A DNA stretch of 64,000 nt. It comes from JBNLBS01 sp050303415 (GTDB lineage Bacteria; Pseudomonadota; Gammaproteobacteria; Methylococcales; Methylomonadaceae). Below are positions 34,483-42,001 of this stretch, one piece after another. The notes under the pieces were generated by a model. It made no database searches, was not told the DNA's origin, and was given only the letters and a program-made list of their open reading frames with translations. The DNA lies in NCBI GenBank assembly GCA_050303415.1, contig JBNLBS010000002.1:124001-188000 (forward strand), read 5' to 3'. How positions within the stretch are numbered: position 1 is the stretch's first letter; each line of letters opens with the position of its first letter. The position numbers and the translations under genes were made by a program.

Positions 34483-35049
34483 TTATGCCGAAATTGGCAG
34501 GTGCTCACAACAAATTTTCTCAGCCTCTGCCTGGCTTAACGGCAGCAAAGTGAGCTGACACTGATAATGATTATCCTGCTCGGTAAAGTAGCTGCATGAA
34601 TTACAAATACCAAAACTACGTGAGTTATTGGCCTTTTGTAAAGCAGCTAACGTGGCACTGAGACCTTCGCTTAAACTGGCATAATATTCATCGGAAACCA
34701 GTTGCTCAGCCTCAGAAAAAAAGTTGGTAGGCTGCATTTCCTCCAATAAGGCCTCACCCTCTTCAGTCAAGGACAGATGAACGATACGTCCATCTTCCGA
34801 GTCCGAACGCTTTTCTATATAGCCCTTTCTGTTTAACAACTGAATCGACTGTGACACAGTGCCTTTGGTCAGGCCAAGGTACTCGGCAACCAATACCGGC
34901 GTATCGCTATGCTGGTTACATTGTGAGATATACTGTAAAACCTGTGCATGTATCGGTTGTAATCCCAAAGCCGAAAATCGTTTACGTTCTTCTGAACGTA
35001 ACAAGGTACTTATTCGTTCAATCAATTTAAGGGTATTTAAATCCTGCAT
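34483..35049 (-). CDS. MarR family regulator with Cys-rich C-terminal extension
   Basis: This 188-residue protein (start ATG 35049, MQDLNTLKLIERIS) has a MarR winged helix (about 20-125: VLVAEYLGLTKGTVSQSIQLLNRKGYIEKR, then DGRIVHLSLTEEGEALL). An unusual tail (about 145-188) has CNSCSYF, YQC, and a final CCEHLP. The six Cys plus His look like a metal or redox site, giving a possible sensor of zinc, iron or oxidants. It follows speE on the same strand with a 13-nt gap, so it may be co-transcribed with spermidine synthase. Confidence 0.85.
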   Translation of the reverse strand: MQDLNTLKLIERISTLLRSEERKRFSALGLQPIHAQVLQYISQCNQHSDTPVLVAEYLGLTKGTVSQSIQLLNRKGYIEKRSDSEDGRIVHLSLTEEGEALLEEMQPTNFFSEAEQLVSDEYYASLSEGLSATLAALQKANNSRSFGICNSCSYFTEQDNHYQCQLTLLPLSQAEAEKICCEHLPISA

Positions 35050-35062
35050 ATGCGGTATTTTA

Positions 35063-35920
35063 TCATGACTTGTCTGCAATCGCTTTTTTAAAGAACTCAG
35101 GCTGTGCTAATGCCGCCTGATGAATTTCAGCATTGTAGTAATTAGTTTCAAACGCTTTATTGGCAGCATCTTGCTGCCTGAAACCGATGGGACCCGATTT
35201 GGCGGCAATAGTTGCACTCCACCACCCCGATGGATAAATACATTGAGGAAAAAACAGAGTTTGCAAATGGTCAAATCCGGCTGTTTGCATGGCATTACGC
35301 ATATCGGACAGAATTTTCATATAAAACAAAGCCGATTCGCTTTGCTGGATAACCATACCGTTTTCAGTCAAGCAATTAAAACAGTCCTGATAAAAATCTA
35401 CGCTGAACAGGCCTTCTGCCGGACCTACTGGATCCGTGCTGTCGACAATAATAATGTCAACCGAGTTTGGTTCCGCATCTTTAACCCATTTAATACCGTC
35501 AATAAATTTCAACTCTGCACGAGGGTCATTATTGGACTCACACAATTCAGGAAAATATTGTTCTGCCAAACGGGTAACCCGTTCATCTATATCTATCTGG
35601 ACGGCCTGTTCTACCGTTTTATGCTTAAGTACTTCTTTTAATGTGCCACAGTCGCCGCCACCAATTATCCAGACTTTTTTGGGTTCCGGATGACTGAATA
35701 AAGCCGGGTGACTCATCATTTCATGATAAAAAAAGTTATCCAGGGTCGAAACCATGGTACAACCGTCTATTACCATTAGATTGCCAAAGCTTTCGGTCTG
35801 ATAAATTTCCAGCCTCTGAAATTCAGACTGTTCCTGATGCAATTTTTGCTTTATTTTTAAAGAAAAAGCAGCACCAAAGTTTGGTGCCTGTTCGGTAAAC
35901 CATTTTGAAGAATCAATCAT
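35063..35920 (-). CDS. speE: Spermidine synthase (soluble SpeE)
   Basis: This enzyme transfers the aminopropyl group of decarboxylated SAM to putrescine. The 285 residues match classical SpeE: an N-terminal beta domain with IYQTESFGNLMVIDGCTMVS, the nucleotide motif VWIIGGGDCGTLKEVLKH, DIDERVTRLAEQYFPEL, and the active site IIVDSTDPVGPAEGLFS. It is divergent from speA (123 nt apart), and speD is at 46163, so the arginine-to-spermidine route is nearly complete here. Agmatine-to-putrescine genes are not in the window. Confidence 0.95.
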   Translation of the reverse strand: MIDSSKWFTEQAPNFGAAFSLKIKQKLHQEQSEFQRLEIYQTESFGNLMVIDGCTMVSTLDNFFYHEMMSHPALFSHPEPKKVWIIGGGDCGTLKEVLKHKTVEQAVQIDIDERVTRLAEQYFPELCESNNDPRAELKFIDGIKWVKDAEPNSVDIIIVDSTDPVGPAEGLFSVDFYQDCFNCLTENGMVIQQSESALFYMKILSDMRNAMQTAGFDHLQTLFFPQCIYPSGWWSATIAAKSGPIGFRQQDAANKAFETNYYNAEIHQAALAQPEFFKKAIADKS

Positions 35921-35990
35921 AAATATTAATGAAAAAAATGAGCTAAATAATGTCGCATTATATTAGAATTTAGCCCTTTATAGATACGAT

Positions 35991-36017
35991 ATACTTTTAA
36001 TCGTTAAAAGTATTTTT
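35991..36017 (+). promoter_or_regulatory. AT-rich perfect palindrome in the speE/speA intergenic region
   Basis: Arms of 10 bp (35991-36000 and 36004-36013) surround TCG, then a run of five T. It ends 27 nt before the speA start. It could be an operator or a weak intrinsic terminator acting as an attenuator of speA. The stem is almost all A/T, so an RNA hairpin would be weak. Confidence 0.4.
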
Positions 36018-36043
36018 GTCAGATTAATTACAGGATTAACCAA

Positions 36044-37879
36044 TTGCAGGCAGATCATTCAGAAAACTGGAGCATAGAGCAGTCGGCACAGACCTATGCC
36101 ATTAAAAACTGGGGACAGAATTACTTCGCTATTAATAACAAAGGCCATATCAGCGTTAAGCCCTGTCAGAACATAGATGTTGAGCTGGATTTATTTGAAA
36201 TTGCCCAGTCGCTAAATGAGAAAAATTTCTCATTGCCCGTACTGGTACGCTTTACCGATATTTTAAAAGACCGAGTATGGCAGCTTCAAAAAGCCTTTGC
36301 CAATGCCATTGCCTCTCACAATTATCAAGGGCGCTATACCCCTGCATATCCGATCAAAGTCAATCAACAATCCAAAGTGGTTGAAGGCATCCTGTCCGCC
36401 GGTAATATAGGCCTGGAAGCCGGCAGTAAACCTGAATTACTGGCCATTTTGGCACAACAAACAAAAAATCAGATAGTTATTTGCAACGGCTATAAAGATA
36501 GAGCCTATATCCGTATGGCATTAATCGGCCAGCAAATGGGGCTGGATGTTTATATTGTGATTGAAAAGCCGATTGAGCTGGAAATTGTTTTCGCAGAAGC
36601 GGCCAAACTGGGGGTTAAACCTCAACTAGGGGTCAGAATTCGGCTATCCAGTCTGGGCGTTGGAAAATGGCAAAACAGCGGCGGTGAGAAATCCAAATTT
36701 GGTTTGCATGCCAGCGAACTGCTGCATCTGGTGGAACGGCTGAAGCAGGCTAAACTGTTGCCTTCACTGAAGCTTATGCATTTTCATATGGGTTCGCAAA
36801 TTGCCAATATTCATGACATTAAAATTGCCTTGAAAGAAGCATCCCAGTTTTATGTCGAACTGCACCGTATGGGGGCTAACATCAGTATTGTTGATGCCGG
36901 CGGAGGCTTAGGTGTGGATTATGATGGCAGTCGCTCCCGGCGCGAATCCTCTATCAACTATGGTCTGGATGAATACGCACAAAATATTGTTCGCAGCTTT
37001 GCCGACAAATGCCAGCAGCATAGCATTCCACAACCGGACATTATTACCGAATCCGGTCGCGCCATAACAGCCCACCATGCCGTGTTGATTACCAATGTTA
37101 CCGATGTTGAAAGCATAGATATGGGCGAGAAATTCGCCTTGCCCGAGATTCATAATATTGCCGAACAATATCATGATGCCCAGTTTGATTTGAGCGAAGC
37201 CCGCGCTCAATTCGCCGAGGATAATCTGACCCTGACCGAACTTGCTCTGGCTGAAAACAATTATGCGCAGATTTGTCGACATATTCAAAACAACCTGGAT
37301 CCCCGCAATCATAATCAGGCTCTGATTTTACAGGAACTGAATGAAAAACTGGCCGACAAGGTATTTTGTAATTTTTCCCTGTTTCAGTCCCTGCCGGACA
37401 TTTGGGGGATTGATCAGGTTTTCCCTATTATGCCGATTCACCGGCTGAATGAAAAACCACATAGACATGCAATATTGCAGGACTTAACCTGTGATTCTGA
37501 CGGCCGTATTGACCAATATATAGACCAACAGAACCTGGAAAAAACCCTGCCCATCCATAAAATAAATTTACAACAGCCTTATCTGATCGGTTTTTTTATG
37601 GTTGGAGCCTATCAGGAAATACTGGGGGATATGCACAACCTGTTCGGCGATACCCATTCAATTAATATTGAACTGGATGATAACGGCTATCATTTTTCAG
37701 ACTTTCACGAAGGTGAGCATGTAGGCGACCTGCTGGATTATGTGCATTTTAACTGTGATGACTTAAAACAAGCCTATCAACAAAAACTGGCGCAAACCAA
37801 ACTGACTCAAACTCAGCAATCGGCTTATCTTGACGAATTGACCGCAGGACTGTCGGCTTATACCTATCTGGAGAAATAA
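36044..37879 (+). CDS. speA: Biosynthetic arginine decarboxylase
   Basis: This fold III PLP enzyme makes agmatine from arginine. The 611 residues include the PLP Lys in YPIKVNQQ (about residue 107), the HMGSQIANI and DAGGGLGVDYDGS motifs, a helical insert typical of biosynthetic ADC (about 370-450) and the C-terminal segment GDMHNLFGDTHS. The start is a TTG with AGGA eight bases before it; no ATG precedes the family N-terminus. The AT-rich palindrome just upstream may control it. Confidence 0.93.
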   Translation: MQADHSENWSIEQSAQTYAIKNWGQNYFAINNKGHISVKPCQNIDVELDLFEIAQSLNEKNFSLPVLVRFTDILKDRVWQLQKAFANAIASHNYQGRYTPAYPIKVNQQSKVVEGILSAGNIGLEAGSKPELLAILAQQTKNQIVICNGYKDRAYIRMALIGQQMGLDVYIVIEKPIELEIVFAEAAKLGVKPQLGVRIRLSSLGVGKWQNSGGEKSKFGLHASELLHLVERLKQAKLLPSLKLMHFHMGSQIANIHDIKIALKEASQFYVELHRMGANISIVDAGGGLGVDYDGSRSRRESSINYGLDEYAQNIVRSFADKCQQHSIPQPDIITESGRAITAHHAVLITNVTDVESIDMGEKFALPEIHNIAEQYHDAQFDLSEARAQFAEDNLTLTELALAENNYAQICRHIQNNLDPRNHNQALILQELNEKLADKVFCNFSLFQSLPDIWGIDQVFPIMPIHRLNEKPHRHAILQDLTCDSDGRIDQYIDQQNLEKTLPIHKINLQQPYLIGFFMVGAYQEILGDMHNLFGDTHSINIELDDNGYHFSDFHEGEHVGDLLDYVHFNCDDLKQAYQQKLAQTKLTQTQQSAYLDELTAGLSAYTYLEK

Positions 37880-38000
37880 TGATAACCGCAGGCATAAAGG
37901 CTAAGCTGAATTAATGCAACACGGTTTTGCGGAAGAAGGTATTTCCGCTTTATACCGCATAAAAATGAATACAACAAATAAACATTGGGGACGCATACAT

Positions 38001-38023
38001 CGTAGAGACGCAATGCCTGCGTC
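38001..38023. repeat. REP-like hairpin
   Basis: CGTAGAGACGCA...TGCGTC has 6-bp arms (38007-38012 and 38018-38023). The CGTAGAG left flank is also present at the hairpin at 988-994, which suggests the same repeat family. It lies between speA and the YchJ-like gene, which converge. Confidence 0.35.
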
Positions 38024-38038
38024 AGCGTAATCACCTTT

Positions 38039-38524
38039 TTAATTACTGCTGCCACAGCAACGCTTAAACTTTTTCCCGCTGCCACAGGCACAAGGTGCAT
38101 TTTTGCCTTGGTTTGTGGTTTGTCCCGCCTTTTTAATGGATTTTACCAGACCATCCAGGTACAGCCATTTACCTGCCTCCTTCTTAAAGCGGCTAAGCTC
38201 GTTCATCACATGCTCTTCACCCTCCTGCAGATAATAGGCTTTAAATTCCACCAGGCCTTTACTGTCCTTTACCCCGCCTTTTTTTACACTGACCACTTCC
38301 AGCCGCGTCCATTGCGCCTGTTCATTTGAAAAATCGATCTTATCCGGGCGTTTACCCGCATCCCAGGTATCGCGTAAATACTGTTCATTGTGCATCGCAT
38401 ACGCGGTAAAGCGGGAGCGCATTAAGGCTTCAGCAGTGGCAGGTGTTTTGCTATGACTATGGTAGAGGCCACAACAATCAGCATAATCCAGACCTGAACC
38501 ACACAGGCAGTTAGTTTGAGTCAT
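38039..38524 (-). CDS. ychJ: YchJ family (UPF0225) protein with two SEC-C motifs
   Basis: This 161-residue protein has a SEC-C zinc motif at each end: CLCGSGLDYADCC (about residues 7-19) and CACGSGKKFKRCC (about 145-157). Between them lies a cystatin/NTF2-like domain with ALMRSRFTAYAM. This is the typical build of YchJ. Its function is unknown; SEC-C motifs bind zinc and, in SecA, contact SecB and ribosomes. It converges with speA, with a REP-like hairpin between. Confidence 0.92.
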   Translation of the reverse strand: MTQTNCLCGSGLDYADCCGLYHSHSKTPATAEALMRSRFTAYAMHNEQYLRDTWDAGKRPDKIDFSNEQAQWTRLEVVSVKKGGVKDSKGLVEFKAYYLQEGEEHVMNELSRFKKEAGKWLYLDGLVKSIKKAGQTTNQGKNAPCACGSGKKFKRCCGSSN

Positions 38525-38581
38525 CTAGTTATTCTTAACTTGCTTAAATTACCTATGCATTCCCACGCAAGAAAGGCTGTG

Positions 38582-38640
38582 AAAATAGCCAATGTAGGCT
38601 GGGTAGAAGAACGAAACCCAGCCTACAAAATAGCTATTTT
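38582..38640. repeat. Large palindrome between ychJ-like and pilin genes
   Basis: Nested arms are seen. The inner 12-bp arms TGTAGGCTGGGT/ACCCAGCCTACA are at 38593-38604 and 38616-38627. The outer 8-bp arms AAAATAGC/GCTATTTT are at 38582-38589 and 38633-38640. T-rich ends allow it to act as a terminator on either strand, for instance for the minus-strand pilin gene. The core is of a type often scattered through genomes as an intergenic repeat. Confidence 0.6.
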
Positions 38641-38702
38641 TTTCCTAAAAATTAATACTTTCACCCTCTCAAGAGCGTGGAAACGGAATGATAATACAGA
38701 TT

Positions 38703-39143
38703 TTACCAGCAATCGCTTGATGCCACATTGCTGCTATTGGTTGATGTTTTAGTGCCATCCTGATTAATGGACAGGGTTTTACAATCGGTATCGCCCGTTT
38801 GTACCCCCGTATAAGTCGCCGTAGCTGTATATGCAGTTCCACTTGCGCCGGTTACCGTTAAAGTATAATACTCATCAGGGGAGAAATAGGCAGTCAGACT
38901 GTTTATGGTTTTAGTAGAGAACCCGAGATTGGATAAAGTTGCCGTATACGTTGTATTGTTTGCCCGCCATTTTTCCTCTTCCAACTGAATGTCCAGCAAT
39001 GCGGCCTTGGCATCTGAGCGGCGTCCTTTATTTACATATTGTTGATAGGAAGGATATGCAATTGCCGCCAAAATACCTATCACCACAACAACAATCATTA
39101 ATTCCAACAATGTAAATCCGAATGATTTTTTAACAGTGGGCAT
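38703..39143 (-). CDS. pilE: Type IV pilin, PilE-like
   Basis: This 146-residue prepilin has the type III signal KKSFGFTLLELMIVVVVIGILAAIAYPSYQQYVNKG, to be cut before Phe by PilD. The globular head has two Cys near the end (TDCKTL and SSDCW) that would form the D-loop disulfide. It faces away from the fimT-pilW-pilX-pilV cluster, with a 179-nt shared promoter region. PilE-like minor pilins usually come last in such clusters, so the inverted position is a local rearrangement. It could be a minor or a major subunit. Confidence 0.88.
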   Translation of the reverse strand: MPTVKKSFGFTLLELMIVVVVIGILAAIAYPSYQQYVNKGRRSDAKAALLDIQLEEEKWRANNTTYTATLSNLGFSTKTINSLTAYFSPDEYYTLTVTGASGTAYTATATYTGVQTGDTDCKTLSINQDGTKTSTNSSNVASSDCW

Positions 39144-39290
39144 TGTTTCAACCTCCAGTAAGTAAAGATAATATGCTCAAAGCATAGCATAGGACTTTCA
39201 TTTTTAGCGTATTATCTGCACCAATCGATTAACGGTTTATTGCTTCGGATAAGCGGTTATCTACCCGGTGGCTAAATTGCTTTATTTGCC

Positions 39291-39296
39291 TATAAT
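39291..39296 (+). promoter_or_regulatory. Candidate -10 box for the minor pilin operon
   Basis: A perfect TATAAT lies 26 nt before the fimT ATG. No good -35 is seen at 16-18 nt upstream (GTGGCT), so an activator or extended contact may be needed. No sigma-54 type promoter with correct spacing is visible. Confidence 0.35.
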
Positions 39297-39322
39297 CTTT
39301 AACTAACGGTAGGGAATAAAAA

Positions 39323-39865
39323 ATGAAAAAACAAATTGAATCGGGGTTTACCTTAGTTGAATTAATGATAGTCGTTACTATTATTGGTGTTGTTGCCGCT
39401 TTGGCCGCCCCCTCTTATCAAAGAACCATTGAAAAAAATCAGTTAAAGCAGGCTGTCGAATCATTAAAGGCGGATATGCAGTTTGCCCGCACTGAGGCGA
39501 TTAAACGCAGTGCCGATGTCTATGTTTCACGAAAACAAGGTAATGACGGCGCCTGGTGTTACGGCCTTAGTTTATCTAATTGCGACTGTACAGAAACTGT
39601 AACCACCGAATCAGACTATTGCAGCATTAAAAGAGTTTTAGGTTCTGAGTTCAGTGCAACCAATTTAAATTCTTCTGATGGTAATAGTCACTTTTCTTTT
39701 AGAAGAGGCACTATAGGCAACAACGGCGTCACCTTCAGTACCGATCATTATGTTACCCGCGTTGTTTTTAGCAGTGTTGGTCGGGTCAAATTATGCACCC
39801 CGGCAGAGGGTGAAGATGACAGGCCCAGTAACACTACCGGGCTGGACGACTTTCCTGACTGTTAA
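39323..39865 (+). CDS. fimT: Minor pilin, GspH/FimT type
   Basis: This 180-residue prepilin has leader MKKQIESGFTLVELMIVVTIIGVVAALAAPSYQ and the FimT/GspH pattern KADMQFARTEAIKRS. It has several Cys in the head (WCYGLSLSNCDC). It is the first gene of the fimT-pilW-pilX-pilV unit. Minor pilins prime pilus assembly and, in some species, DNA binding for uptake. Its stop overlaps the next start by one base (TAATG). Confidence 0.88.
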   Translation: MKKQIESGFTLVELMIVVTIIGVVAALAAPSYQRTIEKNQLKQAVESLKADMQFARTEAIKRSADVYVSRKQGNDGAWCYGLSLSNCDCTETVTTESDYCSIKRVLGSEFSATNLNSSDGNSHFSFRRGTIGNNGVTFSTDHYVTRVVFSSVGRVKLCTPAEGEDDRPSNTTGLDDFPDC

Positions 39866-40695
39866 TGGAAAAAATTATGAGAAAATCAAAAGGTTTTACA
39901 CTGATTGAAATTATGATCGCTTTATTGCTGGGGCTGATTATTATTTCTGCCACTATCAGTATCTATATTGCCACCGTCAGGAGCAGTTCGGATACGGTTA
40001 AGTCCGCCCGGTTAAACCACGACCTGGAAATGGTGATGTCGTTAATGATTAACGATATCAGGCGTGCCGGTCAATGGGGCGGTGCCATTGCATCCTCCAA
40101 CAGTGGTGTCAATCCGTTTACCCAGGTTCCCGATGTTACCAAAGGTCAGGCCAATATAAATATCCCCAATGCCAATTGTGTCTTGTATACCTATGATGCC
40201 GATGGTGATGGCCACTATGACGAAGATAACGATAATTTTGGTGATTCCGAAGATGATAATAATGAGTTTTATGGTTTCAAGCTGGATAGCGGCACTATTA
40301 AAATAAGAATAAATGTTCCAACCGGAACCACCTACGCAAACTGTAGCGAAACAGGTACCAGCTGCTGTTCATCTACCTATGGTAATTGGCAGGAAATGGT
40401 TGTCGGCGATGATGTTGAAATAACAGGCCTGACCTTTGACACTAAAAACTCCAAATGTCTGAATAAAACTCAAAACGCAAATTGGGTTACCCCCAATGCG
40501 GGCAACGATCCAAAAATCATTTTTCCGTGTGATGACAGTACCTTGACTAACTATACCAAAAACACCGGCGATCAGTTTGTGGAAACCCGGACGGTAAACA
40601 TCACATTATCCGGCCGCTTAAAGAACGATACTGCAGTCACCAAATCACTAACCGGCACGGTAAAAATTCGAAATGATCGCGTTTTTACCCAATAA
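39865..40695 (+). CDS. pilW: Minor pilin PilW with acidic calcium-loop-like insert
   Basis: This 276-residue prepilin has leader KSKGFTLIEIMIALLLGLIIIS and the PilW pattern LNHDLEMVMSLMINDIRRAGQWGGA. Residues 111-133 are extremely acidic, with DADGDGHYDEDND, which resembles EF-hand/thrombospondin-type calcium loops. The start is ATG 39865 (overlapping the fimT stop) or ATG 39877. It belongs to the minor pilin complex at the pilus tip. The calcium binding is inferred from the motif only. Confidence 0.87.
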   Translation: MEKIMRKSKGFTLIEIMIALLLGLIIISATISIYIATVRSSSDTVKSARLNHDLEMVMSLMINDIRRAGQWGGAIASSNSGVNPFTQVPDVTKGQANINIPNANCVLYTYDADGDGHYDEDNDNFGDSEDDNNEFYGFKLDSGTIKIRINVPTGTTYANCSETGTSCCSSTYGNWQEMVVGDDVEITGLTFDTKNSKCLNKTQNANWVTPNAGNDPKIIFPCDDSTLTNYTKNTGDQFVETRTVNITLSGRLKNDTAVTKSLTGTVKIRNDRVFTQ

Positions 40696-40716
40696 ACTGA
40701 TTTTCAGGTATTTCAA

Positions 40717-41976
40717 ATGATCAGAAATAACAAACGATTTAAATATACAAAACAACGTGGTGTAGCCAGTTTGCTAACCGCCTTGGTGTTATTAATCAGT
40801 ATTACCCTGGTTACCCTGCTAACCTCTAAAACCGTTATGATGGAAACCAAAATGGAAGCCAACAATTATCGCATCAGCCAGGCGGTTGCCGCTGCCAATT
40901 ATGCGATGGATTATGGCGTTAATTATTTCGATAGCGGCGGTTTCGATCAGGATGACGATGGCGCTATTGATAATATTCACACCCATGATTCCGATGGCGA
41001 TTCGGTCAACGATGAGCTGAGACTGACATCGACTGACAGCAGTTTAACGACTTATGCCACCATCAATTTCGACAATTCAGCCGGTACCTTATGCGTTCCT
41101 GCCGGAGCAACGGCTGATATGAAACATGGCATGATAACTGCCGTCGGTTATAGTGATGATAAAACCGCAACCCGTACCATCACCCAGTGTGTCGGCCCAT
41201 TAAACGTTATAAGAGATGACGGTCCGGATCAACCGTTAGTGGCCCAGGGTAATGTCGCTGTCACCGGTAATGCCACGATTATCAACCGTTATACCGATAC
41301 CACCATCTGGTCTGGAGATAAAGTAAATATCGGTAATTCATCCGCCATGGCGACTTATATTAAAAGCTCATCGGCCGGCACCCTGACTCAATCTGAGTTA
41401 TTAGACACCGACAGTAGTTTAAATACACAATTAGTCTCTAATAACAACCTGGGTAACGGTCTGGATATCATTGATGATGATCCCTCTCTTGGTACATTAA
41501 CCGGTATAGAATTTTTTAAAAACTTTTTTACCGTCGATACCCGGGCACAACTAAAAGAGATTGCCGATAATATAGGCCAAAGCTATGCTGCTGGTGATAT
41601 TGGCAGTGCAGTCGGGAAATCCGGTCCAATCTGGATTGAGGGTGATGCCAGCTTAAACTCAAATGGCACCATCGGTTCCATTGATGCCCCGGCCATTATG
41701 GTAATCAATGGAGATTTGGATACTGCTGGTTCTCCGACAATTTACGGTCTGCTCTATATAACCGGTACCTACGACATTGGCGGTACGGTCACCGTCATCG
41801 GCGCCAATGTGGTTGAAGGGACTGCCGACACCTCAACCAATACCCCGGCAAGCCCGCCTATCGTAAGTGGTAATGGCACCCTAAATCTTGTGTACTGGCA
41901 AGCTTTTGTCACCGGCGGAGCCAGGACTATACCGGGTATGACTTCTATAATTGGCGGTTCATGGCGTGACTGGTAG
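40717..41976 (+). CDS. pilX: PilX-type minor pilin protein with acidic insert
   Basis: This 419-residue protein has a PilX-like N-terminus (QRGVASLLTALVLLISITLVTLLTSKTVMMETKMEANN). Residues 77-100 are acidic with two DxDxDG-like runs (DQDDDGAID, DSDGDSVND), again like calcium-binding loops. It then has a long beta-rich part with repeated Gly, Asn and Thr (about 140-419), including a right-handed-helix-like segment GDASLNSNGTIGSIDAPAIMV. It is much longer than Pseudomonas PilX (about 195). It lies between pilW and pilV in one operon. Confidence 0.8.
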   Translation: MIRNNKRFKYTKQRGVASLLTALVLLISITLVTLLTSKTVMMETKMEANNYRISQAVAAANYAMDYGVNYFDSGGFDQDDDGAIDNIHTHDSDGDSVNDELRLTSTDSSLTTYATINFDNSAGTLCVPAGATADMKHGMITAVGYSDDKTATRTITQCVGPLNVIRDDGPDQPLVAQGNVAVTGNATIINRYTDTTIWSGDKVNIGNSSAMATYIKSSSAGTLTQSELLDTDSSLNTQLVSNNNLGNGLDIIDDDPSLGTLTGIEFFKNFFTVDTRAQLKEIADNIGQSYAAGDIGSAVGKSGPIWIEGDASLNSNGTIGSIDAPAIMVINGDLDTAGSPTIYGLLYITGTYDIGGTVTVIGANVVEGTADTSTNTPASPPIVSGNGTLNLVYWQAFVTGGARTIPGMTSIIGGSWRDW

Positions 41977-42001
41977 TTCATTTTTATAACAGGTTAAAAT
42001 T

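Noticed and set aside
34563..34575. A perfect 6-1-6 Fur-like palindrome GATAATGATTATC
   Set aside because: It lies inside the MarR coding region, far from any start, and is read as ordinary codons; probably chance.
39271..39285. TGGC...TGC resembling a sigma-54 promoter before fimT
   Set aside because: The distance between the GG and GC elements is too short for sigma-54; a TATAAT is present just downstream.
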